A DNA stretch of 64,000 nt from assembly GCF_026410085.1 (NCBI RefSeq), contig NZ_CP112866.1, positions 682,001 through 746,000 of the forward strand, written 5' to 3'. The DNA is from Pseudomonas quebecensis. GTDB taxonomy: Bacteria; Pseudomonadota; Gammaproteobacteria; Pseudomonadales; Pseudomonadaceae. Below are positions 39,427 through 47,678 of the stretch, one piece after another. The position numbers and the translations under genes are program-made. The stretch's first letter is position 1. Each line of letters begins with the position of its first letter. The notes beneath the pieces are model-generated. The model did no database searches. It was not told the origin of the DNA and saw nothing but the letters and a program-made list of their open reading frames with translations.

Positions 39427-39512
39427 GCTTCAAGCGGGTAAGCTTCAAGCTGCAAGTTGGAATAGGGTTGGCCTTTAGCCTGCAGCTTGTAGCTAGCGGC
39501 TTGCAGCTAATG
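39427..39512. repeat. AGCTTCAAGC/GCTTGCAGCT repeat cluster
   Basis: Several partly complementary copies of GCAGCTT(CA)AG and CTTGCAGCT lie in the spacer between folX and the DUF1244 gene. They form an imperfect stem-loop. The class is unlike the GTGGGAGG-type REPs in this window. Confidence 0.5.
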
Positions 39513-39864
39513 TTATCGACACCGATTCGGCAAAGCGCAGCGCATGGGGCTTGTCCACTTCGACCTCGGCGTACAACACCGATTCGTTGCTCATCACCAG
39601 GTCCAGCAGTTCCTGGGTCAGGCGCTCGAGCAGGGCAAAGCGGTTGCCCTCGACGTGGGCAATGATTGCCTTGGTGATGGTGCGGTAGTTCAAGGCATGG
39701 TCGATGTCATTGTCGCGCACCGCTTCCTGGGCCGCATACAGGATGGTCAGGTTGATCAGCACGTCCTGCTTGTTGAGGATTTCGTCCTCATTGATGCCGA
39801 TATAGGTGCGCAGGCACAGGTCCTTGACCCGGATGCGCGCCATGCCTGGTTGAAGTTGTGGCAT
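39493..39864 (-). CDS. folX: Dihydroneopterin triphosphate 2'-epimerase FolX
   Basis: A 123-residue FolB/FolX-fold protein that epimerises dihydroneopterin triphosphate to dihydromonapterin triphosphate. [21 protein letters not shown] and the C-terminal [15 protein letters not shown] are family features. FolX over FolB is inferred from its place with folE and folM; the three make tetrahydromonapterin, the cofactor of phenylalanine hydroxylase in Pseudomonas. The ATG at 39864 is two bases after the folE stop. Confidence 0.88.
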   Translation of the reverse strand: MPQLQPGMARIRVKDLCLRTYIGINEDEILNKQDVLINLTILYAAQEAVRDNDIDHALNYRTITKAIIAHVEGNRFALLERLTQELLDLVMSNESVLYAEVEVDKPHALRFAESVSITLAASR

Positions 39865-39866
39865 TG

Positions 39867-40427
39867 CTACTTGCTCCGTCCAATCAGTTGCAGGAACTCC
39901 GTGCGCGTGGTGTTCGACTCGCGGAACGCGCCGAGCATCACCGAGGTGTTCATGGTTGAATTCTGTTTTTCCACGCCGCGCATCATCATGCACATATGCT
40001 TGGCCTCGATCACCACGGCCACGCCGGCGGCCTGGGTTACCTCCTGGATCGCATCGGCGATTTGCCGCGTGAGGTTTTCCTGGATCTGCAGGCGCCGGGC
40101 GAACATGTCGACGATGCGCGCCAGCTTTGACAGGCCCAGCACCCGGCCGGTCGGGATATACGCCACATGGGCCTTACCGATAAAGGGCAGCAGGTGATGC
40201 TCGCACAGCGAATACAATTCGATGTCCTTGAGGATCACCATTTCGTCGTTGTCGGAGGCGAAGAGCGCGCCGTTGACGATTTCTTCCAGGTTCTGCTCGT
40301 AGCCATGACACAGGTATTGCATGGCTTTGGCGGCGCGCTTGGGGGTGTCGAGCAAGCCTTCGCGCTCCGGGTCTTCGCCCAGGCCCTTGAGGATCTCGCG
40401 GTAATGGTGGGGCAGGGAAAAGGTCAT
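39867..40427 (-). CDS. folE: GTP cyclohydrolase I FolE
   Basis: A 186-residue enzyme that converts GTP to 7,8-dihydroneopterin triphosphate. Zinc ligands C75, H78 and C146 are visible (LCEHHLLPF and KHMCMMMRG). It is the middle gene of folM-folE-folX. Pseudomonas genomes usually carry more than one folE, and this copy belongs to the monapterin operon. Confidence 0.95.
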   Translation of the reverse strand: MTFSLPHHYREILKGLGEDPEREGLLDTPKRAAKAMQYLCHGYEQNLEEIVNGALFASDNDEMVILKDIELYSLCEHHLLPFIGKAHVAYIPTGRVLGLSKLARIVDMFARRLQIQENLTRQIADAIQEVTQAAGVAVVIEAKHMCMMMRGVEKQNSTMNTSVMLGAFRESNTTRTEFLQLIGRSK

Positions 40428-40446
40428 ACAACATCCTCAAAACGGC

Positions 40447-41157
40447 TTACTTGATATGCCGCCCGCCGTTGACGGTCAGGGTGGTACCGGTGACATAAGG
40501 GTTATCCAGCAGGTAACGCACGCTCTGGTAGATCACGTCGGGGCCGGGTTCGATGCCCAGCGCCGACTTGGCGAGCACCCTGGCACGGTAGGCCGCATCG
40601 TCACCTTCGTTGAACATGACCATCGCCGGCGCAATGCCGTTGACCTTGATCAGCGGCGCGAGCTGCGCGGCGAACGACAGCGTGAGGCTGTCGAGCCCGG
40701 CCTTGGTGGCGCAATAGGCAATATGCTGGCGGCTGCCCTTGCGCACCACATCATCGCTGATATGCACGATATCGGCCGGTGAAGAACGTTGCAGCAAAGG
40801 TGAACAATGCAGGTTGATCAAGTACGGCGCAAGCATGTGCACGTTGAACATGTCGATAAACGCGCGGCTCTCGTCACCCGGCGTCTCGGCGACCCAGGCC
40901 GAGGCGTTGTGAATGATCGCGCGCAGGCTTTGGGTGTGGGTGTTCACCTGCGCGATAAACGCCAGCACCCCGGCCTCGCTGGAGAAATCAGCGAACAGGC
41001 CGATCGCACCGCGGTCACGAAGGGCTTGAACGCCGGGGCGTTCGCTGCGGTAACTGAATATCACTGGCTGGCCCTCGTCCAGCAGGCGATGGGCACAATG
41101 CAGGCCGACACGCTGGCCGGCACCGGTGATCAGGATCGGGGCGTTCGTTGCAGACAT
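40447..41157 (-). CDS. folM: Dihydromonapterin reductase FolM
   Basis: A 236-residue short-chain dehydrogenase that reduces dihydromonapterin to tetrahydromonapterin with NADPH. It has the TGAGQRVGLHCAHRLL nucleotide motif (arginine variant typical of pteridine reductases), NASAW, and the YCATKAG active site (about 150). It is the first gene of the operon, 19 bases before folE. Confidence 0.9.
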   Translation of the reverse strand: MSATNAPILITGAGQRVGLHCAHRLLDEGQPVIFSYRSERPGVQALRDRGAIGLFADFSSEAGVLAFIAQVNTHTQSLRAIIHNASAWVAETPGDESRAFIDMFNVHMLAPYLINLHCSPLLQRSSPADIVHISDDVVRKGSRQHIAYCATKAGLDSLTLSFAAQLAPLIKVNGIAPAMVMFNEGDDAAYRARVLAKSALGIEPGPDVIYQSVRYLLDNPYVTGTTLTVNGGRHIK

Positions 41158-41214
41158 GGGAGGCTCGCGTCGCTGGCAGGCTCGAATCATACCAGCGACG
41201 CGGCGCCCCTGTAC

Positions 41215-41775
41215 CTACGCCGCCGCTTCGGTAGGCTTGCCCGGCGGTGGGCTGGGGTGCAGCCAGTTCGCCAGCATGTGGGTCGACAAGGGAATGAACA
41301 GGTAAACCATCAAGGGCGTGAGTGCCAGGGTACTGACCAGCACGCGCGGCACCAGGGCCAGCTCGTTGAGCAGCGGCCCCAGGACAAAGTTGAACAACAG
41401 CGACACCGGAAAAAACGCCAGCCAGATAGCCACTGCCTGCTTCCAGCGCGGTGGGCGCGCACCTGCTGCGCCGAACCAGCCGTCGATGCCGCGCACGCGA
41501 TGCTCCGACGGGTCGGCAAACAGCTCGCTGCCGCGGCCCAGCCAGGCACTGCGCGAGGCGGAAAACTCCCAGGCGTGCAGGGTTTGCTCATCGGCAAAGC
41601 GGAAAATGATCTGGAACTCATCGTCATTGGGCGGCGGCGCCAGTACGCCGGAGCCCAGGTAACCGGGAAAATCGGTGGCCAATTGCTCGCCTTCGCGCAG
41701 CCAGGCCATCAGTTCTTCATAGCGTCCCTTGGCCACGCGGCGCGCAACCATCAGGGTAACGGGGGAGGTAGACAT
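41215..41775 (-). CDS. ABM-domain protein with C-terminal membrane segments
   Basis: A 186-residue protein: an N-terminal antibiotic-biosynthesis-monooxygenase-like (dimeric alpha-beta barrel) domain (about 5-95; VTLMVARRVAKGRYEELMAW) and a C-terminal part with two hydrophobic segments (about 115-165; AIWLAFFPVSLLFNFVLGPL and LVSTLALTPLMVYLFI). The barrel probably faces the cytoplasm. Members are described only as uncharacterised. It is divergent from the MerR gene, sharing a promoter region with a perfect inverted repeat, so it may be a target of that regulator. Confidence 0.75.
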   Translation of the reverse strand: MSTSPVTLMVARRVAKGRYEELMAWLREGEQLATDFPGYLGSGVLAPPPNDDEFQIIFRFADEQTLHAWEFSASRSAWLGRGSELFADPSEHRVRGIDGWFGAAGARPPRWKQAVAIWLAFFPVSLLFNFVLGPLLNELALVPRVLVSTLALTPLMVYLFIPLSTHMLANWLHPSPPPGKPTEAAA

Positions 41776-41906
41776 TGTGTATCTCCAAATGAACGGGCGC
41801 GGTTGGCCGGGTAGGCGGCGCGCAGACGAGGCTGCGGGGTGAGGCAGCGACGTAGAAAAAACAGGCAAGGATTATTCCCGAATCCACCGAATACACCAGC
41901 GGCGTT

Positions 41907-41925
41907 GGTCCGAAAATCGCGGACC
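41907..41925. promoter_or_regulatory. GGTCCG-N7-CGGACC inverted repeat in the ABM-merR intergenic region
   Basis: Perfect six-base arms separated by seven bases, 29 bases upstream of the merR start and about 130 from the ABM gene. The size and symmetry fit a dimeric regulator site, possibly MerR itself. Confidence 0.5.
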
Positions 41926-41953
41926 TTGAAAAGGACAGCTTTAAAGGCGTTAA

Positions 41954-42949
41954 ATGCGCGTTCAATTACCGTTGGTTTTATGGTCGTCAATGCCCGTGAT
42001 CCATGCTCCCGTTGATAGTGTTTCGCAACCAGACTCGATAGATTTCAACGAGCTGTTTCCGATCCGTGAAGTGTCCAGAATGACAGGTATCAACCCGGTC
42101 ACCCTGCGTGCCTGGGAGCGACGCTACGGCTTGATCGAGCCCAAGCGCACCGAAAGTGGGCATCGGCTGTACACCCGCGACGATATCCAGACGGTCAGTC
42201 GCATCCTCGAGTGGATCGAGCGCGGGGTGGCCGTCAGCAAAGTGGGCAGGATCCTCGCCCGCGAACAGCAGCAGGCCGATGCAGTGCGTGCCGAGGGCGA
42301 TGCGCTGCAGGCCTTTGAGTGGTCACAATTGCAGGCGCGCCTGAGGCAAGCGGTCAGTGCCTTCGATGATCGGCAACTGGAAAGCCTGTACGGCCAGGTG
42401 CTAGCCACCTATCCGATCAGTGTGGCGTTCCAGGACATCTTCATGCCGCTGTGGAACGAACTGTTGCGCCATCAGGGCCGCTTCGGCCAGGCCAGCGAAT
42501 GGCTGTTCTTCGATGTATTCCTTAGGACCCATGTGCTGCAGCGCCTGCAGTTGGCAAGCCTTGGCGCGGCTCCCCGTGTCTTGATGGCGGCGTTGCCGGG
42601 CGAGTGCCGTAAGTTGGAGCTGCTGGTGGCGGCCGCCCTGTTGGCGCGCGATGACCTGGTCGTAAAGGTGCTGGGCATGGGCCAGCCGTTCGATGAGTTG
42701 ACGCTGGTGTGCCAGAAGACCCGTCCCCAGGCGCTGGTGCTGTTCTCCAACCACTCACATAACCAAGACCTGGCGGTGCGTTTGAATCGCCTCGCGCAGA
42801 CCCTGGACTGCCCGTTGTTCATCGCCGGCGCTGCGTCGGACCTGGCCGAGCACGACCTGGCAGGCTCCTCCATCGGTTGCCTGGGCAATGACGGGCCCGT
42901 GATGCAACGCCGCTTGCAGCAGTATCTGAGCGGCACGCTCGATACCTGA
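41954..42949 (+). CDS. MerR-family regulator, LitR/CarH-like without cobalamin ligands
   Basis: A 331-residue regulator: MerR DNA-binding domain at about 36-105 (FPIREVSRMTGINPVTLRAWERRYGL) and a C-terminal helical plus Rossmann-like sensor part of the LitR/CarH type (about 125-325). In B12-binding relatives an E-H pair caps the helical bundle and GExH holds cobalt. Here those places read E182-W183 and GECR (216-219), so adenosyl-B12 binding is unlikely. This is the class II LitR (PplR) pattern of P. putida, which works with a LOV photosensor. AAGG is six bases before the ATG; MPVIHAP at 41990 is an alternative start. A PilZ-like and a LOV gene converge on it. Confidence 0.85.
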   Translation: MRVQLPLVLWSSMPVIHAPVDSVSQPDSIDFNELFPIREVSRMTGINPVTLRAWERRYGLIEPKRTESGHRLYTRDDIQTVSRILEWIERGVAVSKVGRILAREQQQADAVRAEGDALQAFEWSQLQARLRQAVSAFDDRQLESLYGQVLATYPISVAFQDIFMPLWNELLRHQGRFGQASEWLFFDVFLRTHVLQRLQLASLGAAPRVLMAALPGECRKLELLVAAALLARDDLVVKVLGMGQPFDELTLVCQKTRPQALVLFSNHSHNQDLAVRLNRLAQTLDCPLFIAGAASDLAEHDLAGSSIGCLGNDGPVMQRRLQQYLSGTLDT

Positions 42950-42951
42950 CC

Positions 42952-43557
42952 TCAAGCGTGAACGTGCGGATGCGCCAGGCGGTGCTGATGCAGGATGAAA
43001 TGGCGCAGTCGCTCGGTTTCGTCCGCATCGCTCTGGCTCAAGCGATACGCAAACAGGCCACGCGCCGTTACCCGCTGCAACGTGCCACGCAAGGCGATGC
43101 GTTCGTAGCCCGAAGGGCTGAACCACAGCGCGAAGGTTTTCGGCGGCTTGAAGCGGCCACGACCCTCGACCAGCACACCCTTGAACGACACTTCATGCAC
43201 CCACAGCGCGCCGGGGTTGCCTCGGATATTTTCCAAGGCCACCAGCGTCTCCAGCACCAGGCGCCACGGGCGGATCATAGGGCCGTCTTCGAAAATGCTC
43301 GGCACCCCCAGGCGCAGATGCACCGCGTTGAACTCGTCCTCCACCAAGTGCAGGGGAAACGTCAGTTGCTGGTTGTCGAACTGGGCCTGGATGGTGACAT
43401 GGTCGTGGGCGGCGAGTCGGGTGAGCAAGTCGCGGATCTGCGCACCGCCGTTGACCGTCAGGCTCGACGAAGCGTCCCGCAGGTTCAACTGCGGGTTATG
43501 CTGCATGTTCTGAATGAAGTCCAGTTCATCCTGGGTCAGAAGCGCGTTGCGTGGCAT
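42952..43557 (-). CDS. PilZ-like (YcgR-type) protein with degenerate c-di-GMP motif
   Basis: A 201-residue protein. An N-terminal YcgR-N-like region (about 5-85) is followed by a PilZ-like beta-barrel (about 95-190). The canonical RxxxR and D/NxSxxG loop reads RPWR (96-99) and EVSFKG (122-127), so c-di-GMP binding looks weakened or lost. The stop lies two bases after the convergent merR stop. It lies 58 bases downstream of the LOV gene on the same strand and is probably co-transcribed with it. The PilZ assignment rests on pattern, not on a search. Confidence 0.65.
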   Translation of the reverse strand: MPRNALLTQDELDFIQNMQHNPQLNLRDASSSLTVNGGAQIRDLLTRLAAHDHVTIQAQFDNQQLTFPLHLVEDEFNAVHLRLGVPSIFEDGPMIRPWRLVLETLVALENIRGNPGALWVHEVSFKGVLVEGRGRFKPPKTFALWFSPSGYERIALRGTLQRVTARGLFAYRLSQSDADETERLRHFILHQHRLAHPHVHA

Positions 43558-43615
43558 CGCCGTTTGCTCAGTAGAAGTGCTAAAAGGCCATTATCCCCCT
43601 TAGTGACCGATGTTT

Positions 43616-44083
43616 CTAAATTTTGTTTGAGCCACTTGTCGCGCGAAGCGTCGCAAGTTCGGCCTTGACCTCAGCCAGTTCGGCCTCCAGTTGGGCCACG
43701 CGCTGCTGGGCCTTGACCTGCAGGGTCACATCTTTTTGCACGCCGACAAAATAGGTCTGCCGGTCAGCCTCGTTGTACACCGTCGACAGCGATAATTCAT
43801 TCCAGAAATGGCTGCCGTCCTTGCGGTAATTGCGCAGGATCTCACGGCACACCCCGCCGCTTTCCAGAGCGTCGCGAATGGCCATCAGCGCCGGCTGGTC
43901 GCGGTCGCCGGATTGCAGGAAACGGCAGTCCTGATAGAGGATTTCATCCAGCGTGTAGCCGGTCAGCCGTTCGAACGCCGGGTTGACGTAGATCAGCGGC
44001 TTGTCCTTGCCTTCGCGTTCGGCGACGACGATGCCGTCGTTGGAAGCGTTGATCACCAGTTGCATCAGCTTGGCATTAATCAT
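43616..44083 (-). CDS. Short LOV blue-light photoreceptor (PpSB1-LOV type)
   Basis: A 155-residue protein made of a single LOV/PAS domain (about 10-118) and a short C-terminal coiled coil (about 118-148). The photoactive cysteine is C53 in YQDCRFLQSGDRDQ, the same number and the same QDCRFLQ variant of NCRFLQ as P. putida PpSB1-LOV. NDGIVVAE, NYRKDGSHFWNEL and GVQKDVT complete the FMN pocket. No output domain is attached, so it must signal through a partner. An upstream ATG four codons earlier is possible. It is divergent from mioC. Confidence 0.93.
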   Translation of the reverse strand: MINAKLMQLVINASNDGIVVAEREGKDKPLIYVNPAFERLTGYTLDEILYQDCRFLQSGDRDQPALMAIRDALESGGVCREILRNYRKDGSHFWNELSLSTVYNEADRQTYFVGVQKDVTLQVKAQQRVAQLEAELAEVKAELATLRATSGSNKI

Positions 44084-44212
44084 TGAGCGGTCCATGGCTT
44101 GTGGTGGGAAAGAGAAGTGTATGGCACCCGTTGAATCTTGCACCAGGCGCCGCGAAATAGTTGCGTCAGCTGTTAATATCCCACGCTTTCGCTCAACTAC
44201 AGGATCAGATTG

Positions 44213-44668
44213 ATGAAAGTCGCCATCCTTTCCGGCTCGGTGTACGGCACCGCAGAAGAAGTGGCTCGCCACGCTGTCGTCATCCTCGAGGCCGCAGGTT
44301 TACAAGCCTGGCACAACCCTCGCGCCACAATGGCGGACGTGCAGGCTTATGCACCTGACGCACTGGTGGCGGTAACGTCCACCACCGGCATGGGAGAACT
44401 GCCCGACAACCTCCAGCCCCTGTATTGCGCGCTGCGCGAGCAACTGCCCGGCGCCTTGCGCGGTTTGCCCGGCGCGGTCATCGCCCTGGGCGACGCCAGC
44501 TACGGCGATACCTTCTGCGCCGGTGGCGAGCAGATGCGTGAGTTGTTCGTCGAGCTGGGCGTGCGCGAAGTGCTGCCGATGCTGCCCCTGGACGCCAGCG
44601 AAAGCGTGACGCCCGAAAGCGACGCCGAACCCTGGCTGGCCGAGTTGGTCGCTGCCCTGCGCGGTTGA
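44213..44668 (+). CDS. mioC: Flavodoxin-like protein MioC
   Basis: A 151-residue FMN-binding flavodoxin-fold protein. MKVAILSGSVYGTAEEVARH forms the phosphate-binding loop, and TSTTGMGELPDN and GDASYGDTFCAGG are flavin contacts. E. coli MioC takes part in biotin synthase electron transfer. It is divergent from the LOV gene by about 130 bases. The FMN carrier next to an FMN photoreceptor may be chance. Confidence 0.88.
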   Translation: MKVAILSGSVYGTAEEVARHAVVILEAAGLQAWHNPRATMADVQAYAPDALVAVTSTTGMGELPDNLQPLYCALREQLPGALRGLPGAVIALGDASYGDTFCAGGEQMRELFVELGVREVLPMLPLDASESVTPESDAEPWLAELVAALRG

Positions 44669-44848
44669 TCGGGTCGACACCCAAGCGCCCATCGTTCCGG
44701 GGGCGCTTGTATGGATTTCTACTATTCTCAGTACGTGACTCGTACAGTCATCAAGCTGGCTGCCAAGGCGACTCCGCCGGCCAGGGTGTCTGACTAGACT
44801 GGCCCAACCCTTAGAACAATAAGAACGTGCGTCCAGGAGGTCATCACC

Positions 44849-45631
44849 GTGAGCCTAGCCCCGGTTGTATCCCCACAGAATGTCCAGGCCCAGGTCAGCA
44901 CTGCCGAGTGGCAGGCACGCGTCGACCTCGCCGCGTGCTATCGCCTGGTGGCGATGCATGGATGGGACGATCTGATCTTCACCCATATCTCAGCCAAAGT
45001 GCCCGGCACCGACGATTTCCTGATCAACCCCTACGGCCTGATGTTCCATGAGATCACCGCGTCGAGCCTGGTCAAGGTCGACCAGGCCGGCAACAAACTG
45101 ATGGACAGCCCCCATGAGATCAACCCGGCCGGCTACACCATCCACAGCGCCATCCATGAAGTGCGCCATGATGTGACCTGCGTGCTGCACACTCACACTG
45201 CCGCCGGGGTCGCGGTGGCCGCGCAGAAGCAGGGTGTGCTGCCCATCAGCCAGCAATCGATCTTTGTGCTCTCCAGCCTGGCCTGCCACGCTTACGAGGG
45301 CGTCGCGCTGAACCACGAGGAAAAGGCCCGCCTGCAGGCCGACCTGGGCGACAACCAGTTCCTCCTGCTGCACAACCATGGCCTGCTCACCTGCGGTGCC
45401 AGCATCGCCGACACTTTTCTGATGATGTTTATCTTCCAGCGCGCCTGTGAAATCCAGGTGCTGGCGCAAACCGGCGGTGCCGAGTTGATCAGCATCGAGC
45501 CGCAGATTCTCGCCGGAGCCAAGGCCATGGGCGCGGCTGTTACCAAAAGTGCCCAAGGCATGGGCGGCGCGCTGGCCTGGCCGGCGTTGCTGCGTAAGTT
45601 GGACCACCAAAACCCTGGGTATGAAACCTGA
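44849..45631 (+). CDS. Class II aldolase/adducin-family protein
   Basis: A 260-residue class II aldolase/adducin-fold protein, probably a zinc-dependent aldolase or decarboxylase. The metal histidines are in VLHTHTAAG (about 112-120) and LLHNHGLL (about 172-179). The start is GTG, with CAGGAGG about nine bases upstream. The stop overlaps the hydrolase ATG by one base (TGATG). It is the first gene of a catabolic cluster that continues with hydrolase, SDR, DUF1302 and DUF1329. The substrate is unknown. Confidence 0.85.
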   Translation: MSLAPVVSPQNVQAQVSTAEWQARVDLAACYRLVAMHGWDDLIFTHISAKVPGTDDFLINPYGLMFHEITASSLVKVDQAGNKLMDSPHEINPAGYTIHSAIHEVRHDVTCVLHTHTAAGVAVAAQKQGVLPISQQSIFVLSSLACHAYEGVALNHEEKARLQADLGDNQFLLLHNHGLLTCGASIADTFLMMFIFQRACEIQVLAQTGGAELISIEPQILAGAKAMGAAVTKSAQGMGGALAWPALLRKLDHQNPGYET

Positions 45632-46533
45632 TGCCAATCGCCGAGATCCCGCTTCGAGCCTGGCGCAAGCGTGGCCAGGATTTCGACTTTCATGGCCACA
45701 CCATCCGTTACTGGGTAGCGGGCCAGGGTGAACCGCTGTTGCTGCTCCACGGTTTCCCCACGGCCAGCTGGGACTGGCATTACCTGTGGCAAGCCCTGAC
45801 CCAGCGCTATCTGGTGATTGCCTGCGACATGCTCGGTTTCGGCGATTCGGCCAAGCCCCTGGACCATGGCTACTGCCTGCTGGAACAGGCGGACTTGCAG
45901 CAGGCCCTGCTTGAACACCTGCGTGTGCAGCCGCCGGTGCATGTGTTGGCCCACGACTATGGCGACAGCGTCGCTCAGGAATTGTTGGCGCGGCACTATG
46001 AAGGCCGGTTCCAGATGGCCAGCTGTGTGTTTCTCAACGGCGGCCTGTTCCCGGAAACCCATCGCCCGGCGCTGGTGCAAAAACTGTTGCTCAGCCCCCT
46101 GGGCTGGATGATCGGGCGGGCCTTCGGGCGCAATGCCTTGTCCAAAAGCTTCAGCCAGATTTTCGGGCCTGCCACCCGCCCCAGCGAAAGCGCCCTGGAT
46201 GACTTCTGGAGCCTGATCAGTTGCAACGACGGCCCGCGCATCCTGCACAAGTTGATTTCCTACATCCCCCAGCGCCGACGCCTGCGCGAGCGCTGGGTGC
46301 AGGCCATGCAGCGCGGTGACGTGCCGCTGCGGGTGATCGATGGCGAGATCGACCCGATTTCCGGGGCCCATATGGTGGCGCGCTACCAGCAGTTGGTGCC
46401 GAATGCCGACACGGTGCTGCTGGCCAATATCGGCCATTACCCGCAGATCGAAGCGCCGGTGCAGGTGCTCAAGCACTACCTGGCGTTTCGCGATCGAATC
46501 GGGCGGCCGGCGTCGCAGGTGGCTTATTCCTGA
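45631..46533 (+). CDS. Alpha/beta hydrolase with Asp nucleophile
   Basis: A 300-residue alpha/beta hydrolase. The nucleophile motif is HDYGD (D109), not Ser, as in epoxide hydrolases and haloalkane dehalogenases. The oxyanion motif is LHGFPTASWDW, and the His comes near the C-terminus (NIGHYPQIEAP). An epoxide hydrolase-type role is the best reading. Translation is coupled to the aldolase gene. The SDR follows after 142 bases. Confidence 0.85.
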   Translation: MPIAEIPLRAWRKRGQDFDFHGHTIRYWVAGQGEPLLLLHGFPTASWDWHYLWQALTQRYLVIACDMLGFGDSAKPLDHGYCLLEQADLQQALLEHLRVQPPVHVLAHDYGDSVAQELLARHYEGRFQMASCVFLNGGLFPETHRPALVQKLLLSPLGWMIGRAFGRNALSKSFSQIFGPATRPSESALDDFWSLISCNDGPRILHKLISYIPQRRRLRERWVQAMQRGDVPLRVIDGEIDPISGAHMVARYQQLVPNADTVLLANIGHYPQIEAPVQVLKHYLAFRDRIGRPASQVAYS

Positions 46534-46675
46534 GCGGCATCGCTTGTTGCCGCAGGCGCGCGGCGATTATCCCCGTGCCTTATCGCGCACCATTCAGCCG
46601 CGACCGTAGTTATTGTGACCAAAGGCGCTGTGCCTGACACTCCAGCCATCCCCATTGTCGCCCTAGGAGTTCGGT

Positions 46676-47587
46676 ATGAGTGAGTCAGTGCAGTTCCAGG
46701 ATAAGGTCGTGATCGTCACCGGTGCCGGCGGCGGCTTGGGCCGTGCCCATGCGCTGTTATTCGCCCGGCATGGCGCCAAGGTACTGGTCAACGATCTCGG
46801 CGGCTCCACCCAGGGCGAGGGCGCCAGCGCGTCGGCCGCTGACCGCGTAGTGGCCGAGATCCGGGCGGCCGGCGGAATCGCCGAGGCCAACCATGATTCT
46901 GTCACCGACGGTGACAAGATCGTGCACAACGCTCTCGATGCGTTCGGCCGTATCGACGTGGTGGTCAACAACGCCGGCATCCTGCGGGACAAGACCTTTC
47001 ATAAAATGGACGACAGCGACTGGGACATGGTTTACCGGGTGCATGTCGAAGGTGCCTACAAAGTCACCCGCGCCGCCTGGCCTCATCTGCGTGAGCAAAG
47101 TTATGGCCGGGTGATCTTCACCGCGTCCACCTCGGGCATCTACGGCAATTTCGGCCAGTCCAACTACGGCATGGCCAAGCTTGGCCTCTACGGCCTGACC
47201 CGCACCCTGGCGCTGGAAGGCCGCAAGAACAACATCCTGGTCAACGCCATCGCCCCCACCGGCGCCACACGCATGACCGAAGGCCTGATTCCGCCGCAAG
47301 TATTCGAGCGCCTCAAGCCGGAGCTGGTCAGTCCGCTGGTGGTGTACCTGGGCAGTGAAGCCTGCCAGGAAACCTCGGGGCTGTTCGAAGTCGGCGGCGG
47401 CTGGATCGGCAAGACCCGCTGGGAGCGCAGCCTGGGCGTGGGCTTCGACCCCGAGGTCGGGTTTTCGCCGGACGACGTGGCGGCGCATTGGGCGCAGATC
47501 TGCGACTTCGAAGGCGCCGCCCACCCCAAGGACACTATCGAGGCGTTGAAGGAGATGATGGCTAACTTGCAGAAATACAGCCTGTGA
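46676..47587 (+). CDS. SDR-family dehydrogenase (multifunctional beta-oxidation type)
   Basis: A 303-residue short-chain dehydrogenase resembling the (3R)-hydroxyacyl-CoA dehydrogenase part of peroxisomal multifunctional enzyme type 2. The cofactor motif is VTGAGGGLGRAHALLFA (about 13-29), the NNAGILRDK motif is present, and the active site is S/Y-x3-K in STSGIYGNFGQSNYGMAK. TAGGAG lies eight bases before the ATG. It is the third gene of the cluster and is followed by terminators. Confidence 0.87.
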   Translation: MSESVQFQDKVVIVTGAGGGLGRAHALLFARHGAKVLVNDLGGSTQGEGASASAADRVVAEIRAAGGIAEANHDSVTDGDKIVHNALDAFGRIDVVVNNAGILRDKTFHKMDDSDWDMVYRVHVEGAYKVTRAAWPHLREQSYGRVIFTASTSGIYGNFGQSNYGMAKLGLYGLTRTLALEGRKNNILVNAIAPTGATRMTEGLIPPQVFERLKPELVSPLVVYLGSEACQETSGLFEVGGGWIGKTRWERSLGVGFDPEVGFSPDDVAAHWAQICDFEGAAHPKDTIEALKEMMANLQKYSL

Positions 47588-47615
47588 TCGTTGTCTGAAC
47601 GCGGGTCAATCCTAC

Positions 47616-47640
47616 GGGGCGCTGATGGCGCCCCGTTTTA
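47616..47640 (+). terminator. Intrinsic terminator after the SDR gene
   Basis: GGGGCGC and GCGCCCC stem with a T-rich tail, 29 bases after the SDR stop on the plus strand. Confidence 0.8.
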
Positions 47641-47656
47641 TTTCAGGCATAAAAAA

Positions 47657-47678
47657 GGCCGCTGCAAAGGCAGCGGCC
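47657..47678 (-). terminator. Minus-strand intrinsic terminator
   Basis: GGCCGCTG and CAGCGGCC (eight-base perfect stem, six-base loop) are preceded on the plus strand by six A residues. These become a U-tract on the minus strand. No minus-strand gene ends here, which suggests an unannotated transcript from the region to the right. Confidence 0.65.
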
